Of a stretch of 64,000 bases of DNA, positions 39,892-47,903 are shown one piece after another. The notes below the pieces were generated by a model that did no database searches, was not told the DNA's origin, and saw nothing but the letters and a program-made list of their open reading frames with translations. The position numbers were made by a program, and so were the translations under genes. How positions within the stretch are numbered: the stretch's first letter is position 1; every line of letters starts with the position of its first letter. This DNA comes from Clostridia bacterium (lineage in GTDB: Bacteria; Bacillota; Clostridia; Oscillospirales; Acutalibacteraceae), in contig CAAEIG010000241.1 in the NCBI GenBank assembly GCA_900755895.1, positions 62,001-126,000 on the forward strand, read 5' to 3'.

Positions 39892-40156
39892 GTTTTTCCT
39901 CCTCTTCCGGCGCGGGCTCTTCCTTCCCGTTGAAACGACCGGCCACGGTTTCCGGCAACAGTGCCGATAGCACCACATTGTCGCTATCCATAATCAGAAC
40001 CGCCTTGGTGCGGCGGCCGAAGGTGGCGTCAATGAGTACTCCCCGCTCTTTGGCCTCCTGGACCATCCGCTTGATGGGAGCGGATTCGGGACTGACCACC
40101 GCCACCACCTTGTCCGCGGAAACCAGGTTGCCAAAGCCGATATTCACAAGCTTCAT
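39884..40156 (-). CDS. remA: RemA/DUF370 family DNA-binding regulator
   Basis: A 90-residue protein of the DUF370 family: MKLVNIGFGNLVSADKVVAVV, SPESAPIKRM and DATFGRRTKAVLIMDSDNVVLSA. In Bacillus RemA binds DNA and activates matrix and osmolyte genes; the role in Clostridia is not shown. A Glu-rich tail of about 12 residues is extra. It lies between yicC and gmk, its usual place. Confidence 0.93.
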   Translation of the reverse strand: MKLVNIGFGNLVSADKVVAVVSPESAPIKRMVQEAKERGVLIDATFGRRTKAVLIMDSDNVVLSALLPETVAGRFNGKEEPAPEEEEKHE

Positions 40157-40168
40157 ACAGCCCACACC

Positions 40169-41047
40169 TCATTCCACATTCTGGACCTGTTCACGGATCT
40201 TCTCAATCAGCGCCTTGATATCCACCACCAAGTAGGCAATCTGAGAATTGACCGATTTGGAGCCGATGGTGTTGGCCTCGCGATTCATCTCCTGAACAAG
40301 GAAGTCGATCTTTCGACCAACGGGTCCCTGGGAATCCACCAACTTCCGGAGCTGCTGGAAATGACTGCGCAGCCGTACGGTCTCTTCATCCACAGCCACC
40401 TTATCCGCAAAAATGGCCACTTCTGTGAGAAGCCGCTGTTCGTCAAAGCGGTTGTCCTGCAAAAGCTCTTGAATCTTCCCCTGCAGGCGCTCACGGTAGC
40501 TCTCCACCGTCTCAGGCGTAATCTGCTCGATCTGGTCCACCAAGGTGATGACCTCTGCGGCCTTCTCCAGAATATCCTCCTGGAGCCGTGCACCTTCCGT
40601 CTCCCTCATCTTCAGGAAAGACGCAATGGCCATATCAGCCACCTGTCGCACCGCATTCCACACAGCGTCCTCGTCAGCGGGCGCCTTATGCACAGAAAAC
40701 ACATCAGAATACCGGGACATCAAAGCCAAAGTGGGCTCGTCCGGCAGCTGATAGCGCTCCTTCAGCTCTCGCAATGCGCTGAGGTACCCGGACGCCAATG
40801 CGTGATTGACCAGCACCTGCACATCTGCCTCTTCCAAAGGTTCGATCTGCAGGAACACATCCACTTTTCCCCGAGAGATCTTACTTTGGACATAAGCTTT
40901 CAGCCTGTCCTCTAAAAACAAATATCCCCGGCTGATCCGGGAGTTAAATTCAAAATATTTGTGGTTGACCGATTTGATTTCAAACACAATGCGGCAGCCG
41001 TCCACAGTTGCCTCACCGCGTCCATAGCCTGTCATACTTCGGAGCAT
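40169..41047 (-). CDS. yicC: YicC/YloC family endoribonuclease
   Basis: A 292-residue protein starting MLRSMTGYGRGE, the hallmark of the family, and ending with NREANTIGSKSVNSQIAYLV VDIKALIEKIREQVQNVE, also strongly conserved. YicC of E. coli was linked to RNA decay and has endoribonuclease activity; the clostridial protein is untested. AGGAGG lies eight bases before the ATG at 41047. It is the first gene of a 13-kb operon that runs to spoVM. Confidence 0.92.
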   Translation of the reverse strand: MLRSMTGYGRGEATVDGCRIVFEIKSVNHKYFEFNSRISRGYLFLEDRLKAYVQSKISRGKVDVFLQIEPLEEADVQVLVNHALASGYLSALRELKERYQLPDEPTLALMSRYSDVFSVHKAPADEDAVWNAVRQVADMAIASFLKMRETEGARLQEDILEKAAEVITLVDQIEQITPETVESYRERLQGKIQELLQDNRFDEQRLLTEVAIFADKVAVDEETVRLRSHFQQLRKLVDSQGPVGRKIDFLVQEMNREANTIGSKSVNSQIAYLVVDIKALIEKIREQVQNVE

Positions 41048-41104
41048 CTCAATCCTCCTATTCCATGTTGCGCCGCGGAAACAGCACAGTATCACTATCC
41101 AATT

Positions 41105-41133
41105 ATTTTACCATTCCCCCCAGGCCTTTGCAA
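41105..41133 (-). promoter_or_regulatory. Promoter of the yicC-to-spoVM operon
   Basis: Minus strand TTGCAA (41133-41128), 17 bases, TAAAAT (41110-41105), 58 bases before yicC. Confidence 0.55.
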
Positions 41134-41178
41134 CCTGTTTCAGCGGATTTCAAAGATTCTTAAGAAAACATCGCCCAA

Positions 41179-41571
41179 TCAAACGCCGCCACCCAACTCA
41201 TAATGGACGATGGTCTCCATGGGAGTAAAGGCGTGATCCTCGTCTGTCTGAAATCCTCGCGCCTTGAAAAAGCCAAAGAAATCAGGGAACGTAGTGACAA
41301 TACGGCTCGCTCCATGATCCTCTCCCCAGGAAGCTGCGGAGCGCATCAGTGTATCCAGCACAAAGGCTTCTTCGCCCTGAGGCGACTCCGTAAAGCTATA
41401 CCCCTTTGCAGAGAGTTTGCGAATCTGCAGCTCCTGGTCTTCCAGGGCAACCACCACATGGCCCACCGGCTGGCCAGCGTCCTTCATCAACAGGACAATG
41501 CCTTCAACGCCGTCTTCTTCCAGGATTTTGCGCTCTTCTTCCCGGTCTTCCATCGCCTTCACTTGGATCAT
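41179..41571 (-). CDS. GNAT-like hypothetical protein
   Basis: A 130-residue protein whose layout (GVEGIVLLMKDAGQPVGHVV, LQIRKLSAKGYSFTE, VLDTLMRSAASWGEDHG, SRIVTTFPDFFGFFKARGFQ) follows a GNAT fold up to the FFKARGF motif common in acetyltransferases. The acetyl-CoA pyrophosphate loop Q/R-x-x-G-x-G/A is not evident. It may therefore be a degenerate, non-catalytic GNAT domain. The ATG at 41571 lies 68 bases inside the end of rluB; a second ATG at 41553 is possible. Confidence 0.6.
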   Translation of the reverse strand: MIQVKAMEDREEERKILEEDGVEGIVLLMKDAGQPVGHVVVALEDQELQIRKLSAKGYSFTESPQGEEAFVLDTLMRSAASWGEDHGASRIVTTFPDFFGFFKARGFQTDEDHAFTPMETIVHYELGGGV

Positions 41572-42307
41572 CGTTCCCCGCTCCTTTCTTCATCTCCGCT
41601 GTCAATGCGCGAAGCTCTTCTTTTGTCAGTTCTCTATATTTTCCCTGGGGCAGCATACCCAAACGCACCGGTCCCACCGCAATTCGCTTGAGACGTGCAA
41701 CCTCCAATCCCAAGGCCTCACACATTTTGCGGATCTCCCGGTTGCGCCCCTCATAAAGGACAATCTCCAGCACCACACGGCCCAGCTCCTGCTGGAGAAC
41801 TCGAACTTTCGCCGGTGCGGTACGGCGGCCTTCGATCACGATACCCGTACTCAGCTGGTTCAACTGATCCTCTGTGACACTGGGCCGCACAGTCACTCGG
41901 TAGGTCTTTGCCACATGACGCTTTGGGTGGGCAACCTGATTGGCAAAGTCGCCGTCATTGGTCAGCAGCAGCAGACCTTCAGAGTCCTTATCAAGTCTGC
42001 CAACGGGATAGACCCGCTCGCCCACGTCTTCCACCAACTGAGCCACGCATTTGCGTCCCCGCTCATCATGGAGCGTGGTGACAAATCCTCTGGGTTTATG
42101 CAGCGCCAAGTACAGCTTTTTCTCGCTGTGACCAAGGTGCTGACCATCCAACAGAATCTTGTCCTTTCCAGGCAGAGCGCTGTCCCCAAGATGCGCCACA
42201 CGCCCATTGACCGTGACCCGCCCTGCTGCGATCATCTCCTCTGCCTTTCTGCGGGATGCCACTCCACTGGCAGCCAGTATTTTTTGCAGCCTGATTTTTT
42301 CCGGCAT
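41504..42307 (-). CDS. rluB: RluB/RsuA-family rRNA pseudouridine synthase
   Basis: A 267-residue enzyme. The N-terminal S4 domain is IRLQKILAASGVASRRKAEEM, the catalytic motif is VGRLDKDSEGLLLLTNDG (the nucleophilic Asp follows RL), and YEGRNREIRKMCEALGLEV is the family's second signature. The last 25 residues are Gly/Arg/Asp-rich, encoded in the overlap with the next gene and probably not conserved. The ATG at 42307 has GGAG eight bases upstream. Confidence 0.93.
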   Translation of the reverse strand: MPEKIRLQKILAASGVASRRKAEEMIAAGRVTVNGRVAHLGDSALPGKDKILLDGQHLGHSEKKLYLALHKPRGFVTTLHDERGRKCVAQLVEDVGERVYPVGRLDKDSEGLLLLTNDGDFANQVAHPKRHVAKTYRVTVRPSVTEDQLNQLSTGIVIEGRRTAPAKVRVLQQELGRVVLEIVLYEGRNREIRKMCEALGLEVARLKRIAVGPVRLGMLPQGKYRELTKEELRALTAEMKKGAGNDDPSEGDGRPGRRAQNPGRRRR

Positions 42308-42319
42308 TTTTCTCACTCC

Positions 42320-43468
42320 TTATCCATCCATTCCAAACAGCCGCGCCCAGAATCCAACTTCCTTTCGTTGAACCGCAGCAGACTCCCGGACAGTGATCGG
42401 GGCGCTGCCCAACAGGTTCCCGTCCAAGTACCAGCGAACTTCTCCCACCGGATCCCCTGCACCCACTGGCGCATACAAAAATGCAGGGACACTGACTTCG
42501 CGTGTAACACGGTCACCTGTTCCCTGCGGGAGAGCCACTGTTCCTCCGCTTCCGCCCCGAACCAGGACGCCTTGGGTATCCGACCCCACCACAGGAACAG
42601 TTAACTTTACGTCACCGGCTTCCATAGTGTAAGGCTCAACTTGGGAAAAACCGTAATCCAGCATAGCGGTATGGTCATCCCAGTCATTGGGGGCGTTTAA
42701 GGTGACTGCAATGAGTGTCACACCATCCCGCTCCGCTGCGGATACCAAACATCTGCCAGCTGCTTTGGTAAATCCAGTTTTTACGCCTATGCATCCTGGA
42801 TACAACGTCAACAATTTATTGTGGTTTGTATAGCTCACGTGCTTTACAGGGTTCTCAAATGTCACTTGATATTGGGCGCTGGAACAAATCTCCCGAAACT
42901 TTTCGTTGGTCAGAGCTTCTCGCGCCAAAAGCGCCATATCGTATGCCGTGGAAACGTGTTCCATTCCATTGGCATCTTCTCCTTCCAGGCCGGATGGAGT
43001 GACAAAGTGCGTGTCTTCCATCCCCAACTGTGCCGCCCGGCTGTTCATGCGCTGGGCAAACTTTTCCAAAGAGCCATCCAGATACAGCGCCACCGCATTG
43101 GCCGCATCATTCCCGGATGCAAGAAGCATTCCCGCGGCCAAATTAGTCAGGGTAATTACATCCCCTTCCTGCAACCCCATGGAGGAGCCTTCCACTGCAA
43201 CCATTTCCTGGGTGATTTCCACAGCGGGATCCCCCAAAAAATCGGCTGCCTCCAAAGCTAACATGGCTGTCATAATCTTTGTGGTGCTGGCCATGGGGCG
43301 CTGGGTATGAGCGTCCTTTTCGTACAGCACAATTCCAGTGTCCGCTGTCATCAACAGCGCACTTTGTGCGGAAACCTCTACCTCTGCAGCCTGTACGGAC
43401 ACACTGGTTATCAGCAGGAACAATCCCATCCACAGTGCAACAGCTTTGCTAAAAATCCTTTTCAACAC
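42320..43468 (-). CDS. D-alanyl-D-alanine carboxypeptidase (DacB/DacF type PBP)
   Basis: A 382-residue secreted enzyme that trims the terminal D-Ala of peptidoglycan stem peptides. The signal peptide is MLKRIFSKAVALWMGLFLLI and following, with a likely cut after VQA. Catalytic motifs are STTK (SxxK), SGN in LLASGNDAANA, and KTG in GVKTGFTKAAG. A C-terminal beta domain and a short amphipathic end (EVGFWARLFGMDG) suit membrane association. The start is GTG with no ATG nearby, and its ribosome binding region is inside a hairpin (43475-43503). Linkage to gerW and scpAB suggests a sporulation-type enzyme. Confidence 0.9.
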   Translation of the reverse strand: MLKRIFSKAVALWMGLFLLITSVSVQAAEVEVSAQSALLMTADTGIVLYEKDAHTQRPMASTTKIMTAMLALEAADFLGDPAVEITQEMVAVEGSSMGLQEGDVITLTNLAAGMLLASGNDAANAVALYLDGSLEKFAQRMNSRAAQLGMEDTHFVTPSGLEGEDANGMEHVSTAYDMALLAREALTNEKFREICSSAQYQVTFENPVKHVSYTNHNKLLTLYPGCIGVKTGFTKAAGRCLVSAAERDGVTLIAVTLNAPNDWDDHTAMLDYGFSQVEPYTMEAGDVKLTVPVVGSDTQGVLVRGGSGGTVALPQGTGDRVTREVSVPAFLYAPVGAGDPVGEVRWYLDGNLLGSAPITVRESAAVQRKEVGFWARLFGMDG

Positions 43469-43474
43469 AAATCA

Positions 43475-43503
43475 CCCGCCTCGCAAAAGCCTATGCGGGC
43501 GGG
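43475..43503 (-). promoter_or_regulatory. Hairpin covering the ribosome binding region of the carboxypeptidase gene
   Basis: CCCGCC-CGCA pairs with TGCG-GGCGGG (10 pairs, one bulge, eight-base loop), seven bases before the GTG start on the minus strand. There is no U tract, so it is more likely a translation control element than a terminator. Confidence 0.35.
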
Positions 43504-43517
43504 CGAAACGCTATGCG

Positions 43518-43958
43518 TCAGGTGGTTTCCGGATTCTTTTCCACCGGACCGCTGAGATCCCCGGGCTGAACGGGTTCCTCCACAGGCTCATCCTTTTGGA
43601 ACAGGGAGGAAATCTTATCCACCACATCCGGAACCTTCTCCAAAGCGCGGTCCACAGAGCTGAGATAGGGCTCAATCTGCAATACGCGGACATTCCCATG
43701 GGAGATGGTCAAAAACGCAATGGGGCTGATGGTGATACCCGCACCGCTGCCTCCGGCAAACAAACCGGAAGCGGGCTGGGTCTTGCTGGGCAAATCGGAA
43801 CCCCCGGAAGCAAACCCGTAGCTCACTCTGGAGACAGGAATCACCGTGGTGCCGTCCGGCGTGGTGACCGGTGTGCCAATCACCGTGTTCACATCCACCA
43901 TCTGCTTGATCTTATCCATGGTAACGCCAAGCAAATTGTTCACTTGATTGTCGCTCAT
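43518..43958 (-). CDS. gerW: GerW family sporulation protein (YtfJ)
   Basis: A 146-residue protein with the family blocks NTVIGTPVTTPDGTTVIPVS, VSYGFASGGSD, GGSGAGITISPIAFLTI and DKISSLF. GerW is needed for normal germination in Bacillus. Its ATG overlaps the ytfI stop (ATGA), matching the ytfI-ytfJ order of Bacillus. The C-terminal 25 residues are acidic and proline-rich. Confidence 0.92.
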   Translation of the reverse strand: MSDNQVNNLLGVTMDKIKQMVDVNTVIGTPVTTPDGTTVIPVSRVSYGFASGGSDLPSKTQPASGLFAGGSGAGITISPIAFLTISHGNVRVLQIEPYLSSVDRALEKVPDVVDKISSLFQKDEPVEEPVQPGDLSGPVEKNPETT

Positions 43959-44629
43959 TTCGTATCACCCTGCTTTCGCATCCGCGAAATCCTTTCTGTG
44001 TGATCAGCTGCTGCTTGCAGCTTTCGGAAAAACGGAAGTGTTCTATATAGTAGTATAAACCCTTCTATCAGCAAAAACAACACCGGGATACAAACCGCTC
44101 CAGAAAATTCCACCCGGTCTTCCCGACTGTGATAGTCCAAATCCACTGTGACACGCCTTTTTTTGCAGGGAAGCAGTCCAAACAGCACCCCACAAGCGCC
44201 ATAGGCGACAGAACACACCTCGCCATAGTTGATGGCAGCCTGAGCTGCGTCTTCCTCACCGCCCAAGCAGATGTAAAGGTCAAAACGCTTCAACCGCAGC
44301 CTGCGCAAAATCTTTTTAGAAGCTGTTGCCGCATCCTTGGCAAGCTCTTGGAGTGTACGCAAAAATTCACGCAATCCCTCCCGGCGGAGCATCGCCTTCA
44401 ACTTCTGCAAAAAGGTGGGGCCCGAAGAGGGTGGCTCCTCCTCTGCTACCTGCTTCTGATCTTGCTCTTGAGGTCTGGGGCTCTCCTCGCTCTTCCACGG
44501 AAACCGGAGGAACAAATATCTTACCCCCACTTCAAAGCCATCGTGATAACGCACCTGCAACGTGACAGGCATCAGCAGGAGAAACACCAGCAACGCGATC
44601 ACCCCGGCAACGATCAGCAATGGGATCAT
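43955..44629 (-). CDS. ytfI: DUF2953 membrane protein (YtfI)
   Basis: A 224-residue protein with an N-terminal membrane helix (IPLLIVAGVIALLVFLLLM), a cytoplasmic-looking polar region that includes a Glu/Gln/Pro-rich linker, and a C-terminal hydrophobic stretch (VCIPVLFLLIEGFILLY). LKRFDLYICLGGEEDAAQAA is the typical DUF2953 core. Function is not established; the gene is a constant neighbour of gerW. Confidence 0.82.
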   Translation of the reverse strand: MIPLLIVAGVIALLVFLLLMPVTLQVRYHDGFEVGVRYLFLRFPWKSEESPRPQEQDQKQVAEEEPPSSGPTFLQKLKAMLRREGLREFLRTLQELAKDAATASKKILRRLRLKRFDLYICLGGEEDAAQAAINYGEVCSVAYGACGVLFGLLPCKKRRVTVDLDYHSREDRVEFSGAVCIPVLFLLIEGFILLYRTLPFFRKLQAAADHTERISRMRKQGDTK

Positions 44630-44644
44630 GGCATGTCCTCCCTT

Positions 44645-45199
44645 CTATAAGGTGAGTTGCCCTTCCTGGGCGGGCGGGTCATCCTCCTCCCGCTGGGGCG
44701 GAGGTGGCAGATCCTCAATGGAGGCCAGCTGGAAGCATCTGAGAAAATTCTCTGTGGTACCGTAGAGCAAGGGCCGGCCCGGAAGCTCCAAGCGTCCCCG
44801 CTCTTCCAACAAGTCCTTCTGCATCAAGCTGCTGATGACGCCGGAACAATCCACCCCACGAACCTGCTCCACAAAGGCCTTGGTCACCGGCTGGTTATAG
44901 GCCACCACAGCCAGCACCTCCATGGCAGCCTGTGAAAGAGGTGTATTGCGCTTTAAGTCTAAGACCTCCCGCACAGGATCAGCATAGGCGGGATTGGTAC
45001 AAAACTGAGCGCTTTGCCCCAAACGCAGCAGATGCACACCACTATCTGGGGTGTTATATTTCTCTTGAAGAGTTGCCACCGCATGATCTATCACAGGGGT
45101 GCGCACTCCCAGGACCTGGGCGATTCTGTCCAAATCCACTGGTTCCCCACCTGCAAAGAGTATGGCCTCTGTCTTTCCAATTAATTCCTCTTGATTCAG
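44645..45199 (-). CDS. scpB: Segregation and condensation protein B, CTG start
   Basis: A 184-residue kleisin-associated protein with two winged-helix domains that binds ScpA in the SMC complex. LSQAAMEVLAVVAYNQPVTK and VEQVRGVDCSGVISSL are the family core. The conserved N-terminal helix (EELIGKTEAILFAGGEPV) lies upstream of the first GTG at 45139. In that frame no ATG, GTG or TTG exists, and a stop lies two codons before a CTG at 45199. The CTG overlaps the scpA stop (CTGA) and has GGGGTGAG six bases upstream, so I take CTG as the start. The C-terminal 25 residues are Pro/Glu-rich. Confidence 0.88.
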   Translation of the reverse strand: MNQEELIGKTEAILFAGGEPVDLDRIAQVLGVRTPVIDHAVATLQEKYNTPDSGVHLLRLGQSAQFCTNPAYADPVREVLDLKRNTPLSQAAMEVLAVVAYNQPVTKAFVEQVRGVDCSGVISSLMQKDLLEERGRLELPGRPLLYGTTENFLRCFQLASIEDLPPPPQREEDDPPAQEGQLTL

Positions 45200-45909
45200 C
45201 GTTTCTCACCCCAATCCAGCAATCTCACTTTCTGATTTTCTCCATCGCCCTCCACTCGAAGCCGGCGGTTCTTCACAAGCTCCAGCACCGCCAGAAATGC
45301 TGCCACCCGCTGAGAGCGGTCATGCTTACCGGCAAAGAGATCACGGTAGGAGATCACCCGCTTTTTCCACAGCTGCCGCAGAATCGCTATGGCCTGAGAA
45401 GCCACGGACACAATCTTTCTGGACACCAGCGCCGAAAAACTCTCCGGTTTGGGAGGCAATAAGCTTCTCCCTTTGCCCCATGCGGATGCCAGCGCTTGGG
45501 CTATCTCACGCGGATCGTGCAGGCGTTTGTAGGTGAGGTCGGCAGGCAACGGCTCCGGCGGACGAGTCAACAGGTCAAATGAGCACTGCTCGCCCAGACG
45601 CTGGGCGGCTTTCTTGCACTGCTCGTACTCAAGCAACTGTCCTGTCAGCTCTGCTCGGGGATCCTCGTCCTCCTCATGCTTAGGCAGAAGGGAAGCCGTC
45701 TTGATCTGCACCAACCGGGCTGCCATCTCCAAAAATTCGCTGGCAACATCCATGTCTGCCTCACGCATCAATGCAATCTGCTCCATGTATTGATCCAGCA
45801 GCTCCGCGATAGGGATATCGTAGATGTCCAGTTTGTTTTTTGCAATCAGAGCCAAAAGCAAGTCGAGAGGGCCGTCGAAAACCTCAAGATGGTATTCCAA
45901 CTTCTCCAT
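45196..45909 (-). CDS. scpA: Segregation and condensation protein A (kleisin)
   Basis: A 237-residue protein starting MEKLEYHLEVFDGPLDLLLA LI, the SMC-binding helical end. DMDVASEFLEMAARLVQIK is the second conserved block, and the C-terminal winged helix is around RVAAFLAVLELVKNRRLRV. Together with ScpB and SMC it condenses chromosomes. It follows the M50 gene by three bases; its stop overlaps the scpB start. Confidence 0.95.
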   Translation of the reverse strand: MEKLEYHLEVFDGPLDLLLALIAKNKLDIYDIPIAELLDQYMEQIALMREADMDVASEFLEMAARLVQIKTASLLPKHEEDEDPRAELTGQLLEYEQCKKAAQRLGEQCSFDLLTRPPEPLPADLTYKRLHDPREIAQALASAWGKGRSLLPPKPESFSALVSRKIVSVASQAIAILRQLWKKRVISYRDLFAGKHDRSQRVAAFLAVLELVKNRRLRVEGDGENQKVRLLDWGEKR

Positions 45910-45912
45910 GGC

Positions 45913-46605
45913 TTACAGTCCAAACAGGCGGAACGGCGCCCTGGCCAAGCTGAAAATAATATTGCCGAAGAAACTCTGAGCGGTAGCCAACGGTCCGGAC
46001 AGGGAACCGGACAACAACAGGAAAAACATCACCATGACAAAGATGTTTTGATACCGATAATAGGTATACAGCGCCCGGCTGCTGAGAAATGCCCCCACAA
46101 TTCGGGAACCGTCCAGGGGCGGCATGGGGATCAAATTGAACACAGCCAGAGAAATGTTCACCAGCACGTAGTAATAGAGCATGGTGTACACAAACTGGGT
46201 AAACCAATTCACAGGCGCAAAAGTCTCCATTGCGGCAGCAAAGAACGCACCCACCAACGCTGCAAGCAGGTTAGAGACCGGCCCTGCCAACGCAGTCAGA
46301 GCCATGTCCCGACGGGGTTTTTTAAAATAACGGCTGTCCACCGGCACAGGTTTTGCCCAGCCAAACCCGAAAAGCAGCAGCGCCAAAGCACCCATTGGAT
46401 CCACGCTGGCAAGGGGATTAAAGGTCAGACGTCCCTCCAGACGGGCAGTGGGATCCCCCAGCTTGTTGGCAACCCATGCATGGGCCAATTCGTGAAGGGG
46501 CAGGATGCACAGGATGATAAACACCACAGAGATCACTTGGGCCAACACGGACCAAACATTTACATGATAGCCTCGGACTAAGTCCATAACAACGTCAATC
46601 AGCAT
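45913..46605 (-). CDS. M50 family site-2-type metalloprotease, housekeeping type
   Basis: A 230-residue membrane protein with about six helices. HELAHAWVANKLGD is the zinc HExxH motif and NLIPMPPLDGSRI holds the third ligand. GRLTFNPLASVDPMG is typical of the YwhC-like branch. No PDZ domain. It begins the scpAB cluster, a common clostridial arrangement. Substrates are not known. Confidence 0.88.
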   Translation of the reverse strand: MLIDVVMDLVRGYHVNVWSVLAQVISVVFIILCILPLHELAHAWVANKLGDPTARLEGRLTFNPLASVDPMGALALLLFGFGWAKPVPVDSRYFKKPRRDMALTALAGPVSNLLAALVGAFFAAAMETFAPVNWFTQFVYTMLYYYVLVNISLAVFNLIPMPPLDGSRIVGAFLSSRALYTYYRYQNIFVMVMFFLLLSGSLSGPLATAQSFFGNIIFSLARAPFRLFGL

Positions 46606-46639
46606 AGGATTCTCCTTTTTCTTCTTGATCGCTGAGAGG

Positions 46640-46668
46640 ATTATACCCTATTTTCGGAAAAAACTCAA
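46640..46668 (-). promoter_or_regulatory. Promoter of the M50-scpAB operon
   Basis: Minus strand TTGAGT (46668-46663), 17 bases, TATAAT (46645-46640). Confidence 0.65.
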
Positions 46669-46685
46669 TTCCTTTGAAAAAAAAC

Positions 46686-46714
46686 TTGCATTTCCCAGTG
46701 GAATCTGCTATAAT
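46686..46714 (+). promoter_or_regulatory. rpmB promoter
   Basis: TTGCAT (46686-46691), 17 bases, TATAAT (46709-46714), 48 bases before rpmB. Confidence 0.7.
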
Positions 46715-46761
46715 TTCAAACGTTGTAAATTTGGATTATACTCAGGTTAGGAGGTGCAGAT

Positions 46762-46950
46762 ATGGCAAAATGTGATTTCTGCGGCAAGGACGTGTCCTTT
46801 GGCATCAAGGTTTCCCACTCCCATCGTCGTTCCAACCGGACTTGGAAGCCCAACATCAAGCGTGTGAAGGCTGTGGTCAACGGCACTCCCAAGCGCGTGT
46901 ACGCCTGCACCCGTTGCTTGCGTTCCGGCAAAGTGACCCGCGCTGTCTAA
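46762..46950 (+). CDS. rpmB: 50S ribosomal protein L28
   Basis: A 62-residue ribosomal protein starting MAKCDFCGKDVSFGIKVSHS. The two CxxC pairs (CDFC and CTRC) make it the zinc-binding form of L28. AGGAGGTG lies before the ATG. It is monocistronic, with its own promoter and terminator, and divergent from the M50-scpAB operon. Confidence 0.97.
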   Translation: MAKCDFCGKDVSFGIKVSHSHRRSNRTWKPNIKRVKAVVNGTPKRVYACTRCLRSGKVTRAV

Positions 46951-46981
46951 TCTGCCTACGCAAATACGGCTGAGAAATGAG

Positions 46982-47009
46982 GGGCCATCCTTTCGGATGG
47001 CCCTTTTTT
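46982..47009 (+). terminator. rpmB terminator
   Basis: Perfect GGGCCATCC-TTTC-GGATGGCCC stem followed by TTTTTT. Confidence 0.9.
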
Positions 47010-47023
47010 CTCAGCCTTTTTCT

Positions 47024-47884
47024 TTATCCAAAGGGACGTTCTCCCGTGAGGGCACTCAAATCCCCGCCCATAAACCCGTTGATGATTTCGGAAGCGAGCC
47101 CCTGCGCCTCTCCATACAGCTCAAAAAAGCTCTGGCAGGAACCCTCATCCCCCCAAGGAACGTTGCTCACATTGGCATAGTCCACATCGTCCTCCTCTGT
47201 CAAAGGTACGATATGGCTGGAAATATTGCTGGGTTTTCCCCGCTCCAGGCGGGATATCAACTTCCGCTTCAGCCCAGTTCTATCCGTGACCAGCGAAAAC
47301 ACTCTGTGAGAATCATCCATGGCCTGCACCAGCAATTCCTCGGACACGTCTTCCCCGTAAAGAGTGAACAGCACATACCGGTACAGGTGCGCGATTTTTC
47401 GCTCCACACCTTCGTTCTTGGGAAACAGCTTCCCCAAAGGAACCTCCGAAGGCAGCTTTCCGGTTTCCGCACGGAGAACAATGGCGTCCAAAGCCGATTC
47501 CACCTGGCCATGCAGAGTGGAGGTGGTCTCACAAGGACGCTGCTTCACCATCTGCGCGGCAAGCCAGTTTATGTACGGATGAGCAATGGAATCCAAAGAG
47601 TAATGGCACACAAATCCCCATACATAGGAGCTGTACACCGGGTCCGGATGCTTTTCCAAGAAAGAGCGCATGGCCCCCAGCACCTTCGAAGGTACCGCTC
47701 TGTGGAGGCGGTCCGCATACTCCGCAACGGACTTCCCCTTCCAGAAGGGAAGGTACCGATGGCAGAAAAAGAAATCCGGCCCCTGTGCTCCCCAAGCATA
47801 GGCACAGAGATCCAGGGAGGCCTTATTGGGCAGCGCTTCTCGCACATTCTGGGAAAAAAGAGAATGGGTCAAACAAGCTGGCAT
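47024..47884 (-). CDS. Zinc-dependent phospholipase C family protein
   Basis: A 286-residue protein starting MPACLTHSLFSQNVREALPN. WGAQGPDFFFCH and GFVCHYSLDSIAHPYINW contain the H and D ligands typical of the zinc-dependent phospholipase C / S1-P1 nuclease-like fold, as seen in many clostridial cytoplasmic proteins of this family. There is no signal peptide, so a secreted toxin-like role is unlikely. AAAGGAG precedes the ATG at 47884. It is the last gene of the nusB-to-phospholipase operon. The natural substrate is unknown. Confidence 0.72.
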   Translation of the reverse strand: MPACLTHSLFSQNVREALPNKASLDLCAYAWGAQGPDFFFCHRYLPFWKGKSVAEYADRLHRAVPSKVLGAMRSFLEKHPDPVYSSYVWGFVCHYSLDSIAHPYINWLAAQMVKQRPCETTSTLHGQVESALDAIVLRAETGKLPSEVPLGKLFPKNEGVERKIAHLYRYVLFTLYGEDVSEELLVQAMDDSHRVFSLVTDRTGLKRKLISRLERGKPSNISSHIVPLTEEDDVDYANVSNVPWGDEGSCQSFFELYGEAQGLASEIINGFMGGDLSALTGERPFG

Positions 47885-47903
47885 AGAGTCATCTCCTTTA
47901 CGA

